In this document: positions 30,721 to 41,300 of the stretch, piece after piece
How the letters are laid out: each line of letters opens with the position of its first letter
Position numbering within the stretch: the stretch's first letter is position 1
From: SIAF01 sp046152955
GTDB taxonomy: Bacteria > Planctomycetota > Planctomycetia > Planctomycetales > Planctomycetaceae
Reading direction: 5' to 3'
Assembly: GCA_046152955.1 (NCBI GenBank)
Contig: JBJXGA010000473.1
Span: forward strand, 1 to 64,000
Length of the DNA: 64,000 nt
The notes under the pieces: model-generated
The model's input: the letters and a program-made list of their open reading frames with translations, nothing else
The model's database searches: none
Told to the model about the DNA's origin: nothing
Program-made: the position numbers and the translations under genes

Positions 30721-33390
30721 GTGCATCGCCGCTTGAATGAGCTTTGTGTCTGGCGCCGGGTCCGACGCTCCCCAGAGGGGGGCCGGTTCGCGTTGCCGCC
30801 AGGCGCGGGGGGAGCGGGTCGGGCCTGTCTGATCACGCTCGTGGTGTTGCTGGCGACCCCGATCAGGGGGGCGGATGTCGTCTCGATCGACACGCTGTTT
30901 CAGCGGGGCGAGTATGCGGCGTGCATTGCCGCGGCGGTCGAGGGAATTGCCGCCAATGGGGTCAACGAACGGGTGCGGCTCCTGAAAATTCGCGCCGAGA
31001 TGGAACTCGGGCAATACGCCCAGGCCGCGACCTCGCTGGATGCGGCGCTCCAGGCGTTGCCGATGAGCCTGGAGTTGCGCTGGATCGGGCGGGAGGTGAG
31101 CCGCTTTAATGGCCAGCCGCAGCGCGTGGGACAATTGGAGAACGAGATCGCCCAACTCGTCAGTCAGGCCCCGCGGCGGTACAGCGATGCGGGAAACCGC
31201 ATCATCATTGGTCGGCTGTTGCTCAACCAGGGGGCCGATGCCCGTCAGGTTCTGGATGGGACGTACCGGGTCGTCAAACAGCAACAACCCCGGCTCGCGC
31301 GAGTCTGGCTGACGAGCGGAGAACTGGCGCTGGACAAAGGAGATTTCGCGCTGGCGGCCCAGGATTTTGCCAAGGCGATTCAGGCGGACGAGTCGGAGCC
31401 GGACGCGCACTACGGATTGGCTCGCGCGTTTGAACCGAGCGATTCCGCGCGGGCCGAGGGAGCGCTCAAGCGGGCGCTGGAATGCAACCCGCGGCACATT
31501 CCCAGCCTGCTGTTCCTGGCGGAGGAACAGATTGACTCGGAGCGGTACGACGAAGCGGACAAAGTCCTGGATCAATTGGCCGCCGTCAATCCCCATCACC
31601 CGCGAGGGTTGGCGTTTCGCGCCGTCTTAGCGCATCTGCGGCATCAGCCGGACCTGGAAGCTGCGCACCGGCAGGCGGCGCTTCGGTTCTGGCCGACGAA
31701 TCCCGAAGTCGATCACGAGATGGGGCGGAAACTGTCGCAGAAGTACCGCTTCGCCGAGGGGGCGGATGCACAGCGTCGCGCTCTGGAATTTGATCCGGGG
31801 TATCTGCCGGCGCGCATGCAATTGGCGCAGGACTTACTGCGACTGGGAAAAGAAGAAGAAGGGTGGCGTCTGGCGGACGAGGTGTATCGGGCCGACGGCT
31901 ACAACATCCTGGCGCACAATCTGGTCACGTTGCAGGAGACGCTGTCCAAGTTCCGGACGCTGGAGGCTGAAGGATTGCAGCTTCGAATGGACGCGCGGGA
32001 AGCCGAGATCTACGGCGTCCGAGTCCTGGACCTGTTGCAGCGGGCGCGACGGGAGCTGTGCGCCAAATACGACGTCGCGCTGGAAACGCCGGTCATCGTG
32101 GAAGTGTTTCCCCGCCAGCAGGACTTTGCGATCCGGACGTTCGGACTCCCCGGCGGCGACGGCTTCCTGGGGGTCTGTTTCGGAACGGTGATCACCGCCA
32201 ACAGCCCGGCCTCCCAGGCCGACCATCCCTCCTGCTGGGAGGCGACGCTCTGGCATGAATACTGTCACGTCATCACGTTGAATAAAACGCGCAACCGCAT
32301 GCCCCGCTGGCTCAGCGAGGGAATTTCAGTCTATGAAGAGCGACAGGCGCATCCCGCCTGGGGACAGACGATGACCCCTCGGTATCGGCGAATGATACTC
32401 GAGGGAGAGTTGACTCCGGTCAGCCGCCTGAGCGGCGCGTTTCTGAACCCGGCCAGTCCGATGCACTTGCAGTTCGCCTATTACGAGGCGTCGCTGGTGG
32501 TCGAGTACCTGGTGGACCAATGGGGATTCGCGACGCTGCTGACGATCCTCGACGATTTGGGGAAGGGGCTGGCGATTCACGAGGTGTTGGAGCGCCATGC
32601 CGGTTCGGTTGCAGCACTCGATCGCGATTTTTCCGAATATGCTCAGCGCAGGGCCTCGTTGCTGGCGCCGGAGGCCGATTGGTCGGAACCGGAATTGCCG
32701 CGACAGGCCACCATCGAGACGGCCACCGCTTGGGTCCGCGGCCATCCGCAGAATTATCCCGGTTTGCAGCGGCTGGCGGGACTGCTGGTGGCTGATCGAC
32801 AATGGGAAGCGGCCAAGGAACCCCTCAGCAGGATGAAACGGCTCTATCCGCGGGACGCCGCCGCGGATGGCCTGTATGCACTCCTGGCGCGCGTCCATCG
32901 GGAGCTGGACGAACGGACCGAAGAACAACAGGCGCTGGAAGACTGGGTGGAGCTGACCGCGGCCAATGTCGCGGCGCTGGATCGCCTGACCGAATTGACG
33001 GCGCAAACTGAGGCCTGGGACGCGACACGCCGCTATGCCCAGCGCTGGCTGGCCGCCAGCCCGTTGCAGCCGGCCCCCTATCGCAAAGCGGCCCTGGCCG
33101 CCGAGAAGCTGGAGGACGCCCCTCTGGCGATCGACAGTTATCGGGCGCTCCTGGCGCTCGATCCGGTCGATCCGGCCGAGTTGCATTGGCGGCTGGCGAG
33201 CGTGTTACGGCAAACGGGCGATCTAGACGCAGCGCGGCGGCACGCGCTCCTGGCGCTGGAGGAGACCCCGCGGTTTCGCCCTGCACAGCGGTTGCTCGTC
33301 CAGATCGCCCGCGAACGGGCCAAGCGAAACCAGGAGCCAGAGGCGCCGGCTCAGATCGACTCCGAACCACAACCGGAGATAAAACCATGA
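30721..33390 (+). CDS. TPR protein with a HEXXH metallopeptidase domain
   Basis: 889 residues; a signal peptide or anchor lies near residues 30-52 ('ACLITLVVLLATPIRGA'), starting at GTG 30721. TPR helices fill about 55-430 ('GEYAACIAAAVEGIA', 'ALDKGDFALAAQDFAKAIQ', 'FAEGADAQRRALEFDPGYLP'). The central domain has the zinc motif HEYCH (residues 512-516) followed by 'PRWLSEGISVYEE', whose glutamate is the probable third ligand, as in MA-clan gluzincins. More TPRs follow to the C-terminus. It is likely a periplasmic or surface peptidase. It overlaps the DUF4159 gene by ATGA and heads the seven-gene MoxR operon, so it may process proteins of that complex; this last point is inference. Confidence 0.85.
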   Translation: MHRRLNELCVWRRVRRSPEGGRFALPPGAGGAGRACLITLVVLLATPIRGADVVSIDTLFQRGEYAACIAAAVEGIAANGVNERVRLLKIRAEMELGQYAQAATSLDAALQALPMSLELRWIGREVSRFNGQPQRVGQLENEIAQLVSQAPRRYSDAGNRIIIGRLLLNQGADARQVLDGTYRVVKQQQPRLARVWLTSGELALDKGDFALAAQDFAKAIQADESEPDAHYGLARAFEPSDSARAEGALKRALECNPRHIPSLLFLAEEQIDSERYDEADKVLDQLAAVNPHHPRGLAFRAVLAHLRHQPDLEAAHRQAALRFWPTNPEVDHEMGRKLSQKYRFAEGADAQRRALEFDPGYLPARMQLAQDLLRLGKEEEGWRLADEVYRADGYNILAHNLVTLQETLSKFRTLEAEGLQLRMDAREAEIYGVRVLDLLQRARRELCAKYDVALETPVIVEVFPRQQDFAIRTFGLPGGDGFLGVCFGTVITANSPASQADHPSCWEATLWHEYCHVITLNKTRNRMPRWLSEGISVYEERQAHPAWGQTMTPRYRRMILEGELTPVSRLSGAFLNPASPMHLQFAYYEASLVVEYLVDQWGFATLLTILDDLGKGLAIHEVLERHAGSVAALDRDFSEYAQRRASLLAPEADWSEPELPRQATIETATAWVRGHPQNYPGLQRLAGLLVADRQWEAAKEPLSRMKRLYPRDAAADGLYALLARVHRELDERTEEQQALEDWVELTAANVAALDRLTELTAQTEAWDATRRYAQRWLAASPLQPAPYRKAALAAEKLEDAPLAIDSYRALLALDPVDPAELHWRLASVLRQTGDLDAARRHALLALEETPRFRPAQRLLVQIARERAKRNQEPEAPAQIDSEPQPEIKP

Positions 33391-34220
33391 AAGGGATTTC
33401 GCGGTGGGGGTTGGCAACGCTGGTCGTTCTGATCCTGTTGGCCGAGGCGGTCGTCGCGCAGCGCGGCGGACGATTCCGCCACCGCGACACCGGCAACGGC
33501 GCCGTGGACCGTGGCGACCTCCCGCTGTGGAACAACGATCCCCGTTTTCCCGGCGACGTGTTCACGTTTGTGAGAGTCCGCTACTCGTCGTATGGGGATT
33601 GGCGATGGGGCAAATGGGCCACCGATTATCCCGACAGCGATCTCAATTTTTCGTTCCGCCTGCAACAACTGACGTCGCTCAAAGTCGATCCCCACGGAAA
33701 AATCCTGGAGCTGACCGATCCGGCGCTGCGCGATTACCCGTTCCTGTACCTGATCGAACCGGGAAGCATGGTGCTGGAGGAGCAGGAAGTCGCGGCGCTG
33801 CGCGGCTACTTGCTCAATGGCGGCTTTCTGATGGTGGATGACTTTTGGGGAGAGCAGGAATGGAGCAATTTCTACCGCGAGCTGCGGCGGGTGTTCCCTG
33901 ACCGGGAACCGCGCGAACTGCCCCTCGACCACGAGGTGTTTCATTGCGTGTACGATCTGAAGAAAAAACCGCAGGTGCCGAGCATTCACTCGAACTGGCG
34001 GAATGGGCAAACCAACGACGGCCGCTGGGACGCCGCCGAGCCGCATTACCTGGGACTGTTTGACGACCGCGAACGGATGATGGCCATCATCTGTCACAAC
34101 ACCGACCTGGGGGACGGCTGGGAGCGCGAGGCGGAAGATGGAGAATATTTCCGGCAGTTCTCCGAGCGCTGGTCGTATCCCCTGGGAATCAATATCGTCA
34201 CCTATGCCATGACCCATTGA
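33387..34220 (+). CDS. Secreted DUF4159 protein
   Basis: 277 residues from ATG at 33387, which overlaps the previous stop (ATGA). The signal peptide is residues 1-24 ('LATLVVLILLAEAVVAQ'). The DUF4159 domain is visible in 'FVRVRYSSYGDWRWGKWATD', 'YPFLYLIEPGSMVLEEQEVA', 'LRGYLLNGGFLMVDDFWGE' and 'VFPDREPRELPLDHEVFH'. DUF4159 has a flavodoxin/glutamine-amidotransferase-like Rossmann fold but no clear catalytic triad, and is regularly linked to MoxR/DUF58/BatA operons. In the window it lies between the peptidase and the MoxR ATPase, 12 bp from the latter. The role is unknown; binding or sensing in the envelope is likely. Confidence 0.85.
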   Translation: MKGISRWGLATLVVLILLAEAVVAQRGGRFRHRDTGNGAVDRGDLPLWNNDPRFPGDVFTFVRVRYSSYGDWRWGKWATDYPDSDLNFSFRLQQLTSLKVDPHGKILELTDPALRDYPFLYLIEPGSMVLEEQEVAALRGYLLNGGFLMVDDFWGEQEWSNFYRELRRVFPDREPRELPLDHEVFHCVYDLKKKPQVPSIHSNWRNGQTNDGRWDAAEPHYLGLFDDRERMMAIICHNTDLGDGWEREAEDGEYFRQFSERWSYPLGINIVTYAMTH

Positions 34221-34232
34221 CGAGGAGCCAGC

Positions 34233-35246
34233 GTGCCCGAAGAACTTGATGCGTTTCAACTGGAACAGCAGGTCGTCGAACAAATCCGCGGAAGCCGACG
34301 CCAGATCGACGCCGAATTGGGCAAGGTCATCGTCGGGCAGGCGGATGTCGTCGAACAAATGTTGATCAGCCTGTTCGCCGGCGGACACTGTCTGGTGACG
34401 GGGGCGCCGGGGCTGGCCAAGACGCTGCTGGTGCGCTCCCTCGCGCAGATTTTCGACCTGAAGTTTCAACGCATCCAGTTCACCCCCGATTTGATGCCGG
34501 CGGACATCACCGGCACGGAGATCCTGGAGCAGACCGAAGGGGGCCATCGGCGAATGCAGTTCGTCAAAGGGCCGATCTTCGGCCATGTGATTCTGGCGGA
34601 CGAGATTAACCGGACCCCGCCCAAAACCCAGGCCGCGCTGCTGGAAGCGATGCAGGAGCACCAGGTGACGGTTGCCGGCGTCCGGTATCCGCTCGAGGAG
34701 CCGTTTTTTGTCCTGGCGACCCAGAACCCGATTGAAATGGAAGGAACCTATCCGCTCCCCGAAGCGCAACTCGACCGGTTCATGTTCAACGTGTTGATCG
34801 ACTACCTTCCAGAGGATGACGAGGTGGCGGTCGTCTCTCAAACCACCTCGCGGCAGAATGAACCGATCGTGGCCTTGTTCACCGGAGAAGACGTGCGGCG
34901 GTTCCACGGCGTCGTTCAGAAGGTGCCGATTGCCGAAGAAGTCGTGCGCTACGCCGTGCGGCTGGCGGCCGCGAGTCGGCCGGGGAGGCCCGAGGCTCCA
35001 GGCTTCATCAATGACTGGGTGGGGTGGGGGGCCGGGACACGCGGCGCGCAACATCTGGTGTTGGGGGCCAAAGCGCGGGCTCTGCTCGCCGGGCGCAACC
35101 ACGCCAACGTGGCGGACATCCAGGCGCTGGTCCACCCCACGTTGCGGCACCGCATTCTGTTGGGATATCGGGCCGAAGCGGATGGCATCTCGACGGAACA
35201 GATCATCGATCGCCTGCTGGAAGCGGTTCCACCTCCCGGACGGTAA
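34233..35246 (+). CDS. MoxR family AAA+ ATPase
   Basis: 337 residues, starting at GTG 34233 with GAGGAG upstream. MoxR ATPases act as chaperones that load cofactors or assemble complexes, usually working with von Willebrand-A proteins. Motifs: Walker A 'GAPGLAKTLLVRSLA', 'QFTPDLMPADITGTEI', Walker B 'HVILADEINRTPPKTQAALL', sensor 1 'FVLATQNPIEMEGTYPLPEA', 'QLDRFMFNVLIDYLP', and the lid domain 'RNHANVADIQALVHPTLRHR'. It sits directly ahead of DUF58 and BatA-like genes, the standard MoxR-vWA grouping. Acts in the cytoplasm. Confidence 0.95.
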   Translation: MPEELDAFQLEQQVVEQIRGSRRQIDAELGKVIVGQADVVEQMLISLFAGGHCLVTGAPGLAKTLLVRSLAQIFDLKFQRIQFTPDLMPADITGTEILEQTEGGHRRMQFVKGPIFGHVILADEINRTPPKTQAALLEAMQEHQVTVAGVRYPLEEPFFVLATQNPIEMEGTYPLPEAQLDRFMFNVLIDYLPEDDEVAVVSQTTSRQNEPIVALFTGEDVRRFHGVVQKVPIAEEVVRYAVRLAAASRPGRPEAPGFINDWVGWGAGTRGAQHLVLGAKARALLAGRNHANVADIQALVHPTLRHRILLGYRAEADGISTEQIIDRLLEAVPPPGR

Positions 35247-35251
35247 TCTCC

Positions 35252-36253
35252 ATGCCCCAGTCCCTTCCCATCACTGCGAGGGTCCAGCCGCAATCCGGCC
35301 AGAGCGCTACCCCCGCCGGCGCCATTGACACTGCTTCCTTGATGCGGATTCAGAACCTGCAACTGCGGGCGAAGGTGGTGGTCGAGGGGTTTCTCAGCGG
35401 CATGCACAAGAGTCCCTACCACGGGTTCTCCGTGGAGTTCACCGAGTATCGCCAATATTCGCCGGGAGACGACCTGCGGTATCTCGACTGGCGATTGTAT
35501 GCCCGTTCCGATCGGTACTACCTCAAGCGGTTCGAAGACGAAACCAATCTCCGCTGCTGGTTGCTGGTCGATTTGAGCCGCTCGATGGGGTTTCGTTCGC
35601 TGGAGTACGACAAAGCGACGTACGCGCGGACGGCCGCCGCGACCATCGCTCACTTTCTGTCGCTGCAGCGGGACGCCGTGGGGCTGGTCACGTTTGACCA
35701 GACGATTCGCGAGTTTCTCCCCGCCCGATTTCGACCGGGGCACCTGCGGCGGCTGATGATGTGTCTGGAACATTCTCCGGGGGGGGCCGCGACCGATCTG
35801 GTCACGCCGCTGGAGCAGATCGTTCGGACGGCGCGAAAGCGGGGGCTGGTCGTACTTCTGTCCGATCTGTTGGCGCCGGTCGAAGCGCTCCAGACCCGTC
35901 TGGGTTGGCTCCGCTCTCGCGGTCATGAAATTGTGATTCTGCGGGTGCTCGATCCGGCGGAAATCGACTTTCGGTTCCGCGACGAGTCGCTGTTCTTCGA
36001 TCTGGAATCGGGCCGGGAATTATACGTCGATCCGCAAGCCGCGCGGGCCAGTTACCTGGAGAAGTTTCAGGCGCATCAGCAGGCGTTGGCCGAGGCGTGC
36101 CGCGACCTGGGAATTGACCTGTACCAGTTGAACACCGCGGAACCCCTGGATCAAGCGCTGTTCAACCTGTTGCATGCACGGCAGCGGCGGACCCGGCAAG
36201 CGCCAAGGCGCCGCGCCGCGCGCCCCGGTTCCTCCGGGAGGGGCGCGCCATGA
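35252..36253 (+). CDS. DUF58 protein (vWA-like)
   Basis: 333 residues from ATG at 35252, five bases after the MoxR stop. The DUF58 hallmark is 'SGMHKSPYHGFSVEFTEYRQ', 'YSPGDDLRYLDWRLYARSD', 'YYLKRFEDETNLRCWLLVDL', leading to a vWA-type metal site ('LVDLSRSMGF', the DXSXS pattern). The rest of the vWA fold has 'VTFDQTIREFLP' and 'VLLSDLLAPVEALQTRLG'. DUF58 proteins are partners of MoxR. The tail is basic and overlaps the next gene by four bases. Cytoplasmic or peripheral at the membrane. Confidence 0.93.
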   Translation: MPQSLPITARVQPQSGQSATPAGAIDTASLMRIQNLQLRAKVVVEGFLSGMHKSPYHGFSVEFTEYRQYSPGDDLRYLDWRLYARSDRYYLKRFEDETNLRCWLLVDLSRSMGFRSLEYDKATYARTAAATIAHFLSLQRDAVGLVTFDQTIREFLPARFRPGHLRRLMMCLEHSPGGAATDLVTPLEQIVRTARKRGLVVLLSDLLAPVEALQTRLGWLRSRGHEIVILRVLDPAEIDFRFRDESLFFDLESGRELYVDPQAARASYLEKFQAHQQALAEACRDLGIDLYQLNTAEPLDQALFNLLHARQRRTRQAPRRRAARPGSSGRGAP

Positions 36254-38397
36254 ACTTCCTGGTTCCGGTGTACCTGGCGGGACTGACGGCGCTCTCGCTG
36301 CCGCTGCTATTTCATCTGGTTCGGCGAACCCCCCGTGGACGGCAGGAGTTCAGCTCGCTGATGTTTCTGGCCCCCAGCGCTCCGCGGCTCACGCGCCGCA
36401 GCCGACTCGACCATCTGGTGCTCCTGGCGATGCGCCTTCTGGCGCTGGTTCTCCTGGCCCTGGCGTTTGCGCGGCCGTTTCTGCGTGAAACGGCGCTGTT
36501 GTCTCTGGCGGACCTCCCCACGCGGCAGACCGCGCTGTTGATCGACGTCAGCGCCAGCCTGCGCCGCGGAGACCTGTGGCCACAGGCGCTGGCTGCGGCC
36601 GAACAGGAACTGGCGGGACTGAATCCCCAGGATGACGTCGCGCTCTATGTCTTCGACGATCGGCTGCGGATGGTGGTGCCGCTCGAGTCCCCGCGCCCAG
36701 AGGCGCCGAGCGACGCGGCGGAACCCCCTGCGATCGCCGCCGGGGAGGGAGGGGCCGGACGCATCGCAGGCAAGGTGCAGTTGATTCGCTCGCAGTTGCA
36801 GTCCCTGCGCCCCACCTGGGGGGGGACCGACCTGGGGACCGCGCTGACCACCGTAGCCTCAGAACTGCATAATGCCTCTCCCGCTGGTGAGGAACCGCGC
36901 GAAGCGCGGATTGTGCTCATCAGCGATCTGCAACAAGGGGCGCGGCTGGAAGGACTGTCGGCGGGGGCCTGGCCGCCGGAGGTGCGTCTGGTCGTTCGCC
37001 AACTCCGCGGCGCTCCCGCGACCAATGCGCGGGGACAGTTGCTGATCGACGAAGAGGGGGAGGGTCCGCAGGAAGTTCGGGTGCGAGTCATCAACGCGGC
37101 CGATTCGACCGGCGAGCAGTTCTCGCTGCATTGGGCGAGGGGGACAGCGACCGTGGACGAGGGAACGCCGGTGTACGTTCCGGCGGGGGAGAGCCGCGTC
37201 GTGCGGTTCCCCAGAAGCGCCGGCGCGCGAGATGCCGATCGGATTGTGCTTCGCGGCGACGACGCCGAGTTTGACAACATCTATTACACGGTTCCCCCCG
37301 ATCAGCGGCCGGTGCGCGTCGCCTTCGCAGGACGCGAACGAGAGGACGATCCCAGCGGACTCTTGTATTACCTGAAGCTGGCGCTGGACAGCGATCCGTG
37401 GCGGACAGTGGAGTTTGTGCCGTTTGATCCCGACCAATTGGTGACAGGCGAAGGCGCGGCACAGTCCCGGCTGGCGGTGCTGACCCAGGCGATTTCCCAG
37501 GAGTCGGTGCCTTCGTTGATGCGATTTGTGGAACTGGGCGGTGTCGTGCTGCTGGTTCCGTCCGATCGCGAAGCGGCCGACGCGCTGTCGCGGATTCTGC
37601 CCGACTTATCGTCCGGTCCTCCGCCGGAACCGCAGGGGGGGCGCTACCTGCTGTTGGGAGAAATTGACTTTTCGCATCCGCTGTTTGCTCCCTTTGCTGT
37701 CCCTCCCTACGGTGATTTCACCAAAGTTCGCTTCTGGCGGCATTGGCCGATCACCTTGAAGACTCCGGCGGAGACGGTCGTCGTCGCGCGGTTTGACAAC
37801 GGCGACCCGGCCTTGCTGGAGCGGCGACAGGGACGCGGTCGGCTGCTGGTTCTCGCCAGCGGCTGGCAGCCTGCGGAAAGCCAATTGGCGCTCTCGACGA
37901 AATTTGTACCGTTTGTGGGAGGGCTGCTGGAATTGGCCGGTGGCGAGAGCGGCCGCGCCGTGACGCTCGCCGTCAATCAGCCGATTTCGCTGCCGGCGCG
38001 CGTCAGCGGAGAAACGGCGGCCATGCAGACTCCCGTTGGAGAGGAAATCGCTATCGCGGCAGAGGCAACAAGGTTTGTCGAGACGGATCAGCCGGGGATC
38101 TACCACCTGCACTCAGGAGATTCGCAAACGCGGTTTGCCGTCAATCTATCTCTGGGGGAAAGTCACACGGCCCCCCTGGCGGTTGAACAACTGGAACAGT
38201 GGGGCATCCGCCTGGGAGAGGAAACGACCCGCGCGGAGCGAATCGCCCGGATTCGACAGCAGCGCGATACCGAGTTGGAAAGTCGCCAAAAAGTGTGGCG
38301 CTGGCTGTTGATCGGGGCCGTGGGACTTCTCGTTCTGGAAACCTGGTGGAGTGGACGGGCCGAACGGCAGATTGGAAAGGAAACTCGGCATGCATGA
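36250..38397 (+). CDS. BatA-like membrane protein with vWA domain
   Basis: 715 residues. The N-terminal ~80 residues are the BatA/aerotolerance module with two membrane helices ('LAGLTALSLPLLFHLVRRTP', 'LLAMRLLALVLLALAFARPF'). A vWA domain follows (~95-300: 'TALLIDVSASLRRGD', an incomplete DXSXS site, and 'IVLISDLQQGARLEG'). Then come an Ig-like part and a region (~370-620) resembling a DUF4159/glutamine-amidotransferase fold ('VAFAGREREDDPSGLLYYLK', 'GGVVLLVPSDREAADALS'). A final membrane helix lies near 690-710. It overlaps DUF58 (ATGA) and the next gene (8 bases). It probably assembles an envelope complex with MoxR. Confidence 0.88.
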   Translation: MNFLVPVYLAGLTALSLPLLFHLVRRTPRGRQEFSSLMFLAPSAPRLTRRSRLDHLVLLAMRLLALVLLALAFARPFLRETALLSLADLPTRQTALLIDVSASLRRGDLWPQALAAAEQELAGLNPQDDVALYVFDDRLRMVVPLESPRPEAPSDAAEPPAIAAGEGGAGRIAGKVQLIRSQLQSLRPTWGGTDLGTALTTVASELHNASPAGEEPREARIVLISDLQQGARLEGLSAGAWPPEVRLVVRQLRGAPATNARGQLLIDEEGEGPQEVRVRVINAADSTGEQFSLHWARGTATVDEGTPVYVPAGESRVVRFPRSAGARDADRIVLRGDDAEFDNIYYTVPPDQRPVRVAFAGREREDDPSGLLYYLKLALDSDPWRTVEFVPFDPDQLVTGEGAAQSRLAVLTQAISQESVPSLMRFVELGGVVLLVPSDREAADALSRILPDLSSGPPPEPQGGRYLLLGEIDFSHPLFAPFAVPPYGDFTKVRFWRHWPITLKTPAETVVVARFDNGDPALLERRQGRGRLLVLASGWQPAESQLALSTKFVPFVGGLLELAGGESGRAVTLAVNQPISLPARVSGETAAMQTPVGEEIAIAAEATRFVETDQPGIYHLHSGDSQTRFAVNLSLGESHTAPLAVEQLEQWGIRLGEETTRAERIARIRQQRDTELESRQKVWRWLLIGAVGLLVLETWWSGRAERQIGKETRHA

Positions 38398-41300
38398 TTT
38401 CCAACTACGGCGAGAACTTGCGAAAGTCACGGCGCGGTGCCGTCAGCTGCGCATGTGGACGGCGCTGGGGGGGGCCTGGCTGGTCGCCGCGATGATTGTG
38501 GCCCTGCTCTGGCAGGGGGGCTTGCTCGGCCAGGATATGACCAGCACGGTCCTCATCGCGGGAGGCATCGCGCTGGCGCTGGGAGTGGTCGCCGGCTGGC
38601 GGGCGCTCGCCGCCGCGCCGGATTCCAGACAGGTGGCCCTCCGCATTGAACGGACGTTTCCCGAATTGGAAAGCGGCTTGCTGGCGGCGCTGGATCAGCG
38701 TCCGGAAACTCCCGGCGGAGAGTATGGCTTTCTACAAGCCAGCGTGATCCGGCAAGCGCTGGTGCATGCGCAGTGGCGCGATTGGTCGAGCGTGGCGCCG
38801 GCGCGACGCCTGGCCGCGGCGATCGTCGGACAGTTCGCCGCGCTTGCGTTATGGCTGTTGGCGCTGTGGGCCGCGACGGCGCGGCCGCTCCCGGCCGCTA
38901 CGGACGCCGCCGCCGCCCATTCGCGGGAGACCACCGCCGGCGCCGAATTCGCCATGGAGATCGAGCCGGGGGATACCCAGATCGAACGGGGAACCAGTCT
39001 GCTGGTGTTGGCGCGCATCACCGGAGCGATCCCTGCGGACGCGACGCTTGTGTATGCCGCAAACGGGGAGGACGAAACCAGACTGCGGATGTCCCCCAGC
39101 CTCGACGATCCGGTCTTCGGCGGCCGCCTGGCACAGGTTGACCGGCCGATCGCTTACCATGTCGAATTGGGAGACCGGGTCTCCCCCACGTATCGCGTGG
39201 AGGTGTTTGAGTATCCGCGTCTGGAACGGGTCGACGCGCGGCTGATCGCTCCCGAGTACACCGGGCTGGAAGAGCGACTGATTCAAGACGTGCGGACGCT
39301 GTCGGTCGTGGAAGGAACCAAGGTCGTCTTGCAGTGTTTGCTCAATAAGCGCGTGGCGCGAGCCGCCTGGAGCGAGTCCGAGCGGCCGGAAATCGAATTG
39401 GTCGCCGTGGCCGGGGAGACTCCGTTGTACGAAGCGACGATCCTCTGCCAGGAGTCGCGACGACTGACGCTGGAACTGGTCGATGACGCGGGACGACGGA
39501 ATGTCGTTCCGGCGCAATTGCGGATCCAAGTCGTCCCGAATCAGCCCCCCCAAGTGAAACTGCAACAACCCGCGCGCGACCTCGATGTCTCCCCCCTGGA
39601 AGAACTCGACGTCGCCGCCCAGGTGTGGGACGATTACGGATTGCAGCGGGCGGGCCTGACGTACTCCCGCGCCGGTGATCCTCCGGTCGATGTCTTGCTG
39701 GTGGAACAGGCTTCCCCCCGCGAGCGGCGCGACCTGAAGCACACCCTGCGGCTGGAAGCGCTGCAGGTCCAGCCCGATGATTTGCTGACGTACTTCGTCT
39801 GGGCCGAGGACCGCGCCTCCGACGGCAGCATCCGCCGTACCCAGGGAGACATGTACTTTGCCGAGGTTCGCCCCTTTGAAGAAATCTTCCGTCAGGGTCA
39901 AGCCGAGCCTGGCGGCGCCCCTCCGCAGGGGGGACAGCCACCAGGGGGCGCCGGACAGGCCGCCGCCGCGCAGCAACTGGCCGAACTCCAAAAGGAGATC
40001 ATCAATGCCACCTGGAAATTGATCCGGCGCGAAACCGGTGCGAAACCCACTCCCCCCATTGCCGAGGACATCAGCGAGGTGTCGCAGTCGCAAACGGCAG
40101 CCCTGGAACAGGCGCAGGGGGTGGCCGAGAAGCTCAACGATAGCCAATCGCAAGCACACATCGGCGCAGTCCTGGAAGCGATGAAGAAAGCAGTCGCCCA
40201 TCTCGAGTCGGCCCGGTCGCAACCGTCTGCCCGGCCGTTGCCGACCGCCCTGGGGGCTGAACAAGCCGCTTACGCCGGACTCCTAAAGCTCCGCGCGCGG
40301 GAACATGAGATCGTCCGCCAGCAGCGCCAACAAGGCTCCCCCTCGAGCGCCCAGGCCCGCTCGCAGCAACAGCGGCAGCAAATGCAAGAGCTCGATCTGG
40401 CCGAAGAGGAGAATCGTTACGAAACGCAGCGGCTGGCGCGCTCCGAGTCCGAGTCGCAGCAGGATCGCGAAACGCGGCAGGTTCTCAATCGGCTCAAGGA
40501 GCTGGCGCGCCGCCAACATGACCTGAACGAGCGCCTCAAGGAACTCCAGTCCGCGTTGCAGGAAGCCGATTCGCCCCAGCGCCAGGAAGAAGTCCGCCGG
40601 CAACTCAAACGCCTGCAGGAAGAACAGGACCAGATTCTGCGAGACACGGATGAACTCCAGGCGCGGATGGACACCCCGGAGAACCAGCAACGGATGTCGG
40701 ATGAGCGGCAACAGTTGGAAGAGGCCCGCGACCAGGTCCGCCGCGCGGCCCAGGCGCTCGACCAGCAGCAGGTCACGCAGGCGGCTGCCTCGGGATCCCG
40801 GGCCGAGCGCGAGTTTGACGACCTGCGGAATGAGTTCCGCAAACAGTCCTCCGAGCGGTTCCGCGACGAAGTGCGGGAGATGCTGGAGGAAAGCCGTGCG
40901 TTGGATCAGCGGGAGCGCGAATTGGGCGAGCAACTGGCCCGCGAGGCGCAGCCCGATCCCGCGGCCCGGACGCTCCGCGACGGGAACGACCGGGAAGAGA
41001 TCGCCACCGGATTGGCCGAACAGCGCACGCGGCTGGCGGAACTGGTGGAGCAAATGCGCGAGACGATCCAGGAAGCCGAGACGACCGAGCCGCTCCTGTC
41101 GGAGAAGCTGTACGACGCCGCCCGCGAAGTGCAAAACAAAGCGCTCGATCGGGCGCTCGAAGGGGCCAGGCAGTCGGTCGCGCGGGGTTGGCTGGAGGAC
41201 GCCCGGCCGCTCGAACAGCAAGCGGCAAAAGGGTTGAGCGACTTGCGGCAGCAGGTGGAACGCGCCGCCGAGTCGGTCCTGGGTGACGAAACCGAAGCGC